The notes under the pieces were generated by a model. It searched no databases. It was not told the DNA's origin and was given only the letters and a program-made list of their open reading frames with translations. Source: CAZIVO01 sp964542765 (GTDB taxonomy: Bacteria; Planctomycetota; UBA1135; UBA2386). From it: 21,584 nucleotides of DNA. The translations under genes were made by a program, and so were the position numbers. Positions within the stretch are counted from its first letter, which is position 1; each line of letters opens with the position of its first letter. The DNA lies in assembly GCA_964542765.1 (NCBI GenBank), contig CAZIVO010000058.1:1-21584 (forward strand), written 5' to 3'. Positions 15,938 to 21,584 of the stretch are shown here, in pieces.

Positions 15938-17413
15938 GTGGTTACTCCGCTGATCGGCGGGCATCGCCAGTGGTTCTGTTTCGGGATTCTGGCGGTACTG
16001 TTCGCTTGTGGCGCACCGCTCCCCATCGCCGCGCCGGTGGACGGTGGTGATTGGCCCATGTGGGGCGGCGCTCCCGATCGCAATATGGTGTCTCCGGAGA
16101 AGAATCTGGCCACCGTCTTCGGCGGCACGAAGAACGAGAACATCAAGTGGACCGCGGATCTCGGCACGCAGACCTACGGCAATCCCGTGATCAGCGATGG
16201 CCGGGTTTATATAGGCACCAATAATGGTCATCCTCGAAATCCTGCCATCAAAGGTGACCGGGGAGTCTTGATGTGCTTTTCGACGTCGGATGGATCGTTC
16301 TTGTGGCAAGCGGTCCACGAGAAACTGCCGACCGGAGATGCCGAGGATTGGGAGGAGATCGGTATTTGCTCCACGCCGTGCGTGGTCGATGATCGCGTGT
16401 ATTACGTCAACAACCGCGCCGAACTGGTTGCGTGTGACGCCGAAGGCTTTGCCGATGGCGAAAATGACGGCCCCTTCGGTGACGAGGAGTTTTCCAGCCC
16501 TGGCGATGCCGACCTTCTTTGGGTTCTGGATATGCGCGGGGAACTGGGCGTCACGCCTTACCAGGCCTCGGCATCATCGCCTCTGGTGGTCGATGGCGTG
16601 GTCTTTGTCGTGACCGGACACGGCATGGATGAGCACTTGGGAAAGGTCAAGAACCCGACAGCTCCGAGTTTTTTGGCTGTCGATGCCGCCAAGGGTGAAG
16701 TGCTTTGGGAGGACCACTCGCCCGGTGATCGGATCTTCGAGGGGCAGTGGGGTTCGCCGGCCTACGCTGTTGTCGAGGGTCAGCCGCAAGTGGCCTTCCC
16801 CGGTGGCGATGGTTGGCTCTATGCCTTTGAACCCAAGAGTGGAAAGTTGCTTTGGAAGTTCAACTGCAAGGCTCACGAGAAAACCCGAGCCAATGGCAAG
16901 CCGGAGACGAAGGACTATCTGGTGGCACATCCGGTCTATGCCGGGTTCACGGTCATGATCGCTCTGGGGGCGAGTCCGGAATCGGGCGATGACTATGGTT
17001 GTTTGTGGGCAATCGACGCTCGCAAACGTGGTGATATCACCAAGACCGCGGAACTCTGGCGGCTGCAGCGCAAGGAATTCGGACGGAGCGTTTCGGGAGT
17101 CGCTGTCGATGCCGGGCTGGTCTATGCCGTCGAAATGGGCGGCTTGGTCAGTTGCATCGAGCTTGCGACCGGGGTGCGGGTGTGGCGCCACGATTTCTTC
17201 TCGGCCATCTGGGGTACGCCCCTGGTCGCCGACGGCAAGGTTTATCTGCGCAACGAGGATGGCGAGGTGATTGTGTTCGCCGCCGGCCGCGAGAAGAAGA
17301 TTCTCGCCACCAACGGCTTGCCGGGACTGAGCCATGGAACGGTGACGGCGGCCCGGGGAACTCTTTATCTGGCCGGAGAATCACAGCTCTACGCGATTGC
17401 CTTGCCGGACTGA
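15938..17413 (+). CDS. PQQ-like beta-propeller protein, 'WPMWGG' subfamily, possible lipoprotein (third in tandem)
   Basis: A 491-residue protein starting with GTG at 15938, three bases after the previous stop. The hydrophobic N-terminus ends in L-F-A-C with Cys24, a tolerable lipobox; signal peptidase I cleavage near residue 33 is the alternative. The mature start 'DWPMWGGAPDRNMVSPEKN' and blocks 'NIKWTADLGTQTYGNPVISDGRVYIGTNNG', 'KGDRGVLMCF', 'EGFADGENDGP', 'GQWGSPAYAVVEGQPQVAFPGGDGWLYAFEPKSGKLLWKF' mark a distinct, longer propeller subfamily common in Planctomycetota-like genomes (from memory). It is extracytoplasmic, with no assigned catalytic role. As the last gene of the three-propeller operon it converges on the alcohol dehydrogenase gene, with 38 bases between the two stops and no clear terminator there. 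Confidence 0.88.
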   Translation: MVTPLIGGHRQWFCFGILAVLFACGAPLPIAAPVDGGDWPMWGGAPDRNMVSPEKNLATVFGGTKNENIKWTADLGTQTYGNPVISDGRVYIGTNNGHPRNPAIKGDRGVLMCFSTSDGSFLWQAVHEKLPTGDAEDWEEIGICSTPCVVDDRVYYVNNRAELVACDAEGFADGENDGPFGDEEFSSPGDADLLWVLDMRGELGVTPYQASASSPLVVDGVVFVVTGHGMDEHLGKVKNPTAPSFLAVDAAKGEVLWEDHSPGDRIFEGQWGSPAYAVVEGQPQVAFPGGDGWLYAFEPKSGKLLWKFNCKAHEKTRANGKPETKDYLVAHPVYAGFTVMIALGASPESGDDYGCLWAIDARKRGDITKTAELWRLQRKEFGRSVSGVAVDAGLVYAVEMGGLVSCIELATGVRVWRHDFFSAIWGTPLVADGKVYLRNEDGEVIVFAAGREKKILATNGLPGLSHGTVTAARGTLYLAGESQLYAIALPD

Positions 17414-17451
17414 AACCCACAGGCTTGTCCGGATATCGCCGCCGCTGCTCT

Positions 17452-18588
17452 CTAGAAGGTGGCTTCGAGAAGTTCGCCGAAGGCGGCGATGGTCATCTTG
17501 CGTGGGTTGAAGCCCGCAGTCCATTGCTCGGCAGATTCAGCTGCCAGCGTCCCGAGTTCTTCGCGAGATACTCCGATGGCCGACAGTTTTCCCTCGAACC
17601 CTGCCAGTTCGATCAACTCCTCGATTTTGGCAGCCATGCAGCTGACGCCCTCGGCATCCGTTGAGCTTTCTCCGCAGAGCTGAGCCCCTCGTGCGAGTTC
17701 GGCATAGATGGTTGCGATGTCTGGCTCGCAAGCGTTGTAGCGGACCACGCTTGCTAGCATCATTGCGACCGCTTGACCGTGAGTGATCGCATGGTGGGCA
17801 GTCAGGGGATTGGCCATGGCGTGGGCAGCGCCCAGCATGCTCGCCTCGATTGCGCGCCCTGCGTTGGCTGCGGCCAGCATCATCTGTCCGCGCGCATCGA
17901 GGTCGGTGGGTTCGGCGAGAACGCGTGTCAGGTTCGTCGGAATCCGCTTGAAGGCTTGCCGCGAATGCTCGCTGGAAGCGGGCGTGCGCCCGGTCGTTAC
18001 GGCTGTCTCGACGGCGTGGGCGAGCGCATCCAGACCGGTGCAGGCGGTCACGAATCGCGGTTGGGTCACGGTCAGAGTCGGATCGAGGATGGCGACCTTC
18101 GGTATGGCTTGGGGGTCACCGCAAGCCATCTTCTGGTGGGTTCCTTCCTGCTCGATCAGGGCATAGGACTGGACTTCGCTGCCGGTGCCGGCCGTGGTTG
18201 GCAGGGCGATCATCGGCAGCAGGGTCCCCTTGGCCTTGTCCCTTCCCCGGTAGTCCTCCATGCCGCCGCCGCCAGCCAGCAGAAAATTGCAGCCCTTGGC
18301 CACATCGAGGCTGCTGCCGCCACCGAGTCCGACGATGATCGATGCATCCCAATCGCCGAGCGCTCGGCGGCAAGCTTCGACATCGCGGCTGGTGGGGTTC
18401 TCGTTGACGCCTTCGAAGCGCCTTACCTGGAAGCCACTGGCGCCGAGCGACGCCTCCACGCGCTCAACGTGTCCGGAAGTGACGATGCCCGAGTCCGTGA
18501 CCAGGAAGGCGCGTTCACTTCCATACTCCCTGGCCAGCTGACCGGTCTGATCACTGGTGTCCGGCCCGAAGACGATGCGTGGTTCCAT
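17452..18588 (-). CDS. Iron-containing alcohol dehydrogenase (group III)
   Basis: A 378-residue NAD(P)-dependent alcohol dehydrogenase that interconverts an aldehyde and an alcohol. The Rossmann-type region carries GLGGGSSLDVAK (87-98) and 'PTTAGTGSEV' (130-139). The metal ligands are all present: Asp187 and His191 in 'GLDALAHAVE', His256 in 'GAAHAMANPL' and His270 in 'HHAITHGQ'. The 14-residue spacing between the two C-terminal His matches FucO and similar enzymes, and the length is typical. It follows the aldehyde dehydrogenase gene by 48 bases in the same direction, so it probably acts on that enzyme's aldehyde. No convincing Shine-Dalgarno precedes the ATG at 18588. The substrate is not predictable from the sequence. 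Confidence 0.93.
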   Translation of the reverse strand: MEPRIVFGPDTSDQTGQLAREYGSERAFLVTDSGIVTSGHVERVEASLGASGFQVRRFEGVNENPTSRDVEACRRALGDWDASIIVGLGGGSSLDVAKGCNFLLAGGGGMEDYRGRDKAKGTLLPMIALPTTAGTGSEVQSYALIEQEGTHQKMACGDPQAIPKVAILDPTLTVTQPRFVTACTGLDALAHAVETAVTTGRTPASSEHSRQAFKRIPTNLTRVLAEPTDLDARGQMMLAAANAGRAIEASMLGAAHAMANPLTAHHAITHGQAVAMMLASVVRYNACEPDIATIYAELARGAQLCGESSTDAEGVSCMAAKIEELIELAGFEGKLSAIGVSREELGTLAAESAEQWTAGFNPRKMTIAAFGELLEATF

Positions 18589-18636
18589 GGGAGAATTACG
18601 GGGCGAGGGTTTCGAGTTCGTCTCTTGAAGTGCTGA

Positions 18637-20091
18637 TCAGGAAGGGTCGGCCCAGCCTTCTGCTCGCTGGATAGCGCGTCGCGCGTAGAGGAATTCGAAC
18701 AGATTGCCTTCGTGGGGTTGATCCCACTCGACATGGGAGGTGGGGATCGGCCCGAGATTCAATCGATCGATTTCGCGTGATGTGACCAGCTGGTCGACCA
18801 GCTTGGGGTCCCTGGTGATGGCCGTGACCACGAGACTCTGGCCCATGCTCTCGATCATCTCTTCCTGAGGAATGTTCACCACGCTGACGAAGGGGAAGAG
18901 GAACTCTGTTCGAGCCAGCGGATGTTCGATCGAAGAACATCGCACAACGGTTGGCAGCAGGAATTGAGCGCCGTCCCGGGTCTGCGCGCGCGGAGCCGTG
19001 CGGTACTTGGCTGTCACGTCTTCGGCACCGCCTTCGTCGAGGGCGGTGGTGATGGTGGCGTCAATGAATTCGGCAAACTTTGGGTTGGCGAAGGAGGAGA
19101 TCCTCGCCTTGTCATCTTCTGCCGGCAAGGGCTCGATCTCTGCGAGGGCGCTGGCCAAGGCATCGGCGATCTCGTCAGCGTGAGAAGGCACCAGGATCGA
19201 GGAGGCATTGATGCAACTACGGCCACCGTTGTCAGCCACCGAGCCGATCAGAATATCGAGATGGTCACGCCAGTTTTCGATCTCATCTTTTCCGATGATG
19301 ACCTTGCTTCGACCCGGTCCGTGCAACTGGATGGCGGCATTGCCGGCATAGGTCCGGGTGGTGGCCTCATCGCCGAACAGCAGCGCTCGCCCGCTTCCGC
19401 CCAGAATTGCGGCGGCACCTTCGTGGTCGGTCGGGTAGACGCTGAAAGCCTCTCGCGGGCAGCCGGCGGCGATGAAGGCCTGTACGATTCGGATCGGCGT
19501 CCAAGGTTCTTCCCGGCCGGGCTTGAGGATGACCGGAATCTTCAGCGCGATGGCGGGCATCCAGATCGAGTTGACGCCCGGTGAATTGCTCGGCAAGACC
19601 ACTCCCATGGCATGCGTGGTTGGTGCGTAACACACGGGAACGCCGGAGTGCACGGCGAAACCGTTGTCCACCACACCCACATCCATGCCGCGCATCAAGC
19701 CTTCGAGGATGCTCGGCATCGAATCGAAGACGGTGAATACCTTGTGCATGTTTTTGCGGCAAAGGTTGTGTGGCAGACCGCTGGTTGCGCTGAGCGTCGC
19801 CACGTAGTCATCGGCAGATTGTGTGTCGCCCTCCTCGTTCATGGGCAGTTCGGCCTTCATGAAGAGCTCGCCAGCGGCCTTGCAGATATCGAGCATCTTG
19901 GAGCTCGGGATTTCGCGCAGCACAGCGGCATTGTCAGCGATGCGCCGCAGATCTCGGCGCACGATGCCGGCATTGGCCTGGCTGATGCGAGCCATGACCG
20001 TGCCGTTGGAAGGGCAGGTCAATTCGACCTGATCCAGGCTCGTGTACTCCTTGCCAGCCCGCAGAACGGGGATGTGGGGAGCATCGGTCAT
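18637..20091 (-). CDS. Aldehyde dehydrogenase-fold protein, probably acylating (acyl-CoA or acyl-enzyme reductase)
   Basis: I use the ATG at 20091 (484 residues), four bases after the stop of the ligase gene. The longer in-frame start at 20205 adds 38 basic, low-complexity residues and overlaps that gene. The nucleotide-binding part has 'GVVLPSNSPGVNSIWMPAIALKIPVILKPGREEPWTP' (163-199; Lys190 corresponds to the ALDH cofactor Lys). The catalytic Cys is Cys293 in 'NGGRSCINAS'. The usual 'ELGGK' block carrying the general-base Glu reads 'QLHGPGRSK', with Gln255 at or near that position. Loss of this Glu is typical of acylating dehydrogenases that pass an acyl group to or from CoA or another carrier. 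Together with the LuxE-like gene upstream and the alcohol dehydrogenase downstream it suggests carboxylate-to-alcohol reduction, or the reverse; direction and substrate are inferred. Confidence 0.85.
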   Translation of the reverse strand: MTDAPHIPVLRAGKEYTSLDQVELTCPSNGTVMARISQANAGIVRRDLRRIADNAAVLREIPSSKMLDICKAAGELFMKAELPMNEEGDTQSADDYVATLSATSGLPHNLCRKNMHKVFTVFDSMPSILEGLMRGMDVGVVDNGFAVHSGVPVCYAPTTHAMGVVLPSNSPGVNSIWMPAIALKIPVILKPGREEPWTPIRIVQAFIAAGCPREAFSVYPTDHEGAAAILGGSGRALLFGDEATTRTYAGNAAIQLHGPGRSKVIIGKDEIENWRDHLDILIGSVADNGGRSCINASSILVPSHADEIADALASALAEIEPLPAEDDKARISSFANPKFAEFIDATITTALDEGGAEDVTAKYRTAPRAQTRDGAQFLLPTVVRCSSIEHPLARTEFLFPFVSVVNIPQEEMIESMGQSLVVTAITRDPKLVDQLVTSREIDRLNLGPIPTSHVEWDQPHEGNLFEFLYARRAIQRAEGWADPS

Positions 20092-20095
20092 GGGT

Positions 20096-21178
20096 CTAGT
20101 AGACGCCCTCGACGATCTTCTCGGCTTGTGCGCCGAACGGACGAACCTCGCCGACTCCATCCCAGGGGAACTCGGTGCAGGGTTTGCGGCGGAGCGCCTC
20201 GTCACGCTCGAGGAACCGAGGCATGAAGAACTCCTTGGTGAGGGTGGTCAACTCGACTCTTCCCCACTGGTCGTGGTCGACGGTGACGGCGGAGTCGTCG
20301 GGGTCGGTTACCCTCAGGACAGCGCGTGGTTGGGGCGCGTGGTAGGTGATGGAGAATCCGTCTTCGCGCAGATGCGGCTTGTGTGCGGCCAATCCCATCA
20401 GGGTATTGCCATAGGTGGGAATGAAGGCGACCCGGTTCTCGAGGATCTCTTCGACGAGAAAGCGCGTGGTCTGCGGCGTCATGGTGGTGCCGCCACAAAA
20501 GACCCCCTTGATGCCGGCATCGGCGATGGAGATGCGGTCGCCGAGTTCCTCGAGGAGTTTGGGGGTGGTGAAGAGGGCGTCGACCTGGCGATGTTCGAGG
20601 ATGCAGATGGCCTGATCGAGGACATGGGCCATGTAGGCCTTGGCCTGATCGAACTCCTTGTTCTTGATCAACTTCTTTACCCAGCGTGGGTCGAGGTCGA
20701 CGAAGTAGCAAGAAGACCCGCGGTGGTTGGCCAGATGTTCGATGGACAGGCGCAGGCGGCGTGGGCCGGTTGGCCCGATCATCAGCCAGTAACCTCCGGG
20801 CGGGAAGTCCTTGTCGTCCAGCGTGCCCGAGAACTCTTCGTAGTCGTGCTTGTAGTCGTCCCAGCTGATGCGTTGCTTGGGCATTCCGGTGGTACCGCCG
20901 GTCTCGAAGATCGAAAAGGGCCGGTCGGCGAAGGCCTTGGGGATCCAGCGCTCATGGGGTTCGGTGCGTAACAACTCGCCGTCGAAGTGCGGGAAGCGGA
21001 TCACATCGGCGAAAGACTTGAGTTCTTCGGCGGGATTCCACCCGGCCTTCTCGGCCCAGTCGATCCAGTATGGAGTGCCGGTCTCGGGAGAGAAGTGCCA
21101 GCGCAGGATCTCGAGGAAGTGTTTGTCGAGCGCCTGGGCTGCGGCTTCGGGGGTCAGATTCGAAGGAGCCATGGTCAT
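20096..21178 (-). CDS. Adenylate-forming enzyme, LuxE / phenylacetate-CoA ligase-like
   Basis: A 360-residue acyl-adenylating protein. The ATP/AMP-binding P-loop is 'FETGGTTGMPKQR' (91-103). 'GVFCGGTTMTP' (225-235) and 'PTYGNTLMG' (254-262) correspond to the later ANL-superfamily motifs that contact the adenine, and 'WGRVELTTLT' (305-314) follows. The length is close to LuxE acyl-protein synthetase (about 370) and shorter than PaaK (about 430); it ends after 'VGEVRPFGAQAEKIVEGVY', so the usual mobile C-terminal domain of CoA ligases is missing or minimal. Expected reaction: carboxylate plus ATP to acyl-AMP, then transfer to a thiol on CoA, itself or a partner. The ATG overlaps the symporter stop (ATGA, 21178-21175), and the ALDH gene follows after four bases, indicating tight coupling. 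Calling it LuxE rather than PaaK-like is inference. Confidence 0.8.
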   Translation of the reverse strand: MTMAPSNLTPEAAAQALDKHFLEILRWHFSPETGTPYWIDWAEKAGWNPAEELKSFADVIRFPHFDGELLRTEPHERWIPKAFADRPFSIFETGGTTGMPKQRISWDDYKHDYEEFSGTLDDKDFPPGGYWLMIGPTGPRRLRLSIEHLANHRGSSCYFVDLDPRWVKKLIKNKEFDQAKAYMAHVLDQAICILEHRQVDALFTTPKLLEELGDRISIADAGIKGVFCGGTTMTPQTTRFLVEEILENRVAFIPTYGNTLMGLAAHKPHLREDGFSITYHAPQPRAVLRVTDPDDSAVTVDHDQWGRVELTTLTKEFFMPRFLERDEALRRKPCTEFPWDGVGEVRPFGAQAEKIVEGVY

Positions 21179-21584
21179 GCCGGGAAGAACTTTTCTTGCA
21201 GGTCACGCGGCGGTGGTGGGGTCAATAGTGAGCCTGCGACCATGGCCAGCGCTGATGCTGCGAGCAAGAAGGTGACAGGCATCATGCCCGCGATCAGGAA
21301 CTCGCCACCCAGAGCATCACCGAGGAACCAGATCCACAGTGTTGCGACTGTGACGACAGACGCTATCGCTCCCCACTTGTTGGCGCGTTTCCAGTAGAGG
21401 GCTGCAATCACGACCGGGAACAGACTCGCGAAACCGGTGAAGCACCAGACACCGATCGAGAACACGCCGCCAGGGTTGGTGAGCCCTATCAGGAAGGTGA
21501 TGGTGACCATGGCGAAGATGAACAGTCGTCCCAGCAGGATCTTGGTCCGGTCATTGATCTCGGTCAGGCCGATGTGGCGGCCAT
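21175..21584 (-). CDS. Sodium:solute symporter family protein, C-terminal part (N-terminus beyond window)
   Basis: The frame is open from the window edge to the TGA at 21177-21175, giving the last 135 residues. About four or five hydrophobic segments are visible: 'LLGRLFIFAMVTITFLIGL', a long stretch through 'IGVWCFTGFASLFPVVIAALYW', 'IASVVTVATLWIWFLG' and 'MMPVTFLLAASALAMVAGSLL'. 'FPVVIAALYWKRANKWGAIAS' is the well-conserved helix-loop of the SSS family (PutP, PanF, ActP type), with the 'W-K-R-x-x-x-x-G-A' turn. These symporters import organic solutes such as carboxylates, amino acids or sugars with sodium. Its stop overlaps the start of the adenylating enzyme, so it probably supplies the substrate of the downstream ligase/ALDH/ADH genes. 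A Met at 21510 is internal, not the start. Confidence 0.82.
   Translation of the reverse strand, partial: GRHIGLTEINDRTKILLGRLFIFAMVTITFLIGLTNPGGVFSIGVWCFTGFASLFPVVIAALYWKRANKWGAIASVVTVATLWIWFLGDALGGEFLIAGMMPVTFLLAASALAMVAGSLLTPPPPRDLQEKFFPA

Noticed and set aside
10782..17413. PQQ-dependent alcohol or glucose dehydrogenases
   Set aside because: The repeats are propeller repeats of the BamB/PQQ-like type, but the proteins are too short and no dehydrogenase cofactor or cytochrome motifs (such as CxxCH) were seen.
18637..20205. Longer N-terminus of the ALDH gene (start at 20205)
   Set aside because: It adds 38 basic low-complexity residues overlapping the upstream ligase gene; the ATG at 20091 gives normal operon spacing.
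1..21584. CRISPR array, IS element, tRNA or rRNA
   Set aside because: No regularly spaced repeats, transposase-like frames, terminal inverted repeats or RNA gene patterns were recognised.

Overview
The window reads as a GC-rich bacterial chromosome fragment. Planctomycetota, or a relative in the PVC group or neighbouring phyla, is the best guess. The guess rests on six secreted PQQ-like beta-propeller proteins in one stretch, several opening with a 'W..(Y/F/W)RG/GG...' module seen in that group, on a 'YCGSCLRD' family-4 glycosyltransferase, and on mostly weak Shine-Dalgarno sites. This is inference from protein style; there is no rRNA or other taxonomic marker. A run of ten N at 12085-12094 shows the source is a draft assembly.

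Layout. (1) Positions 1-1144, minus strand: N-terminal 381 residues of a lipoprotein with six Asp-box (BNR) repeats, cut by the window edge. (2) 1438-9278, minus strand, in order of transcription: a small five-helix EamA-like membrane protein, a LolD/YbbA-type ABC ATPase, a 1119-residue double-FtsX (YbbP-like) permease, a flavin-dependent halogenase-family oxidoreductase, and a secreted PQQ-like propeller with an extra N-terminal domain. The first three are tightly packed; the last two may have their own promoters. (3) 9459-13324, minus strand: a PQQ-like secreted propeller interrupted by the N run, a BamB-like propeller lipoprotein and a GT4 glycosyltransferase. (4) 13440-17413, plus strand, divergent from block 3: three consecutive secreted PQQ-like propellers that overlap or nearly abut. 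(5) 17452-21584, minus strand: a compact operon with a sodium:solute symporter (C-terminal part only), a LuxE/PaaK-like adenylate-forming enzyme, an aldehyde dehydrogenase-fold enzyme that appears to lack the usual general-base Glu, and an iron-dependent alcohol dehydrogenase.

How they may work together. Block 5 is the clearest pathway: carboxylate uptake, activation, reduction to aldehyde and reduction to alcohol (or the reverse), resembling a LuxE/LuxC fatty-acid reductase extended by an alcohol dehydrogenase. The ABC pair in block 2 resembles the YbbAP type VII (mechanotransmission) exporters, and it lies beside a halogenase-motif flavoenzyme. The propellers are probably surface or periplasmic scaffold or binding proteins. 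No mobile element, CRISPR array, tRNA or rRNA was seen.
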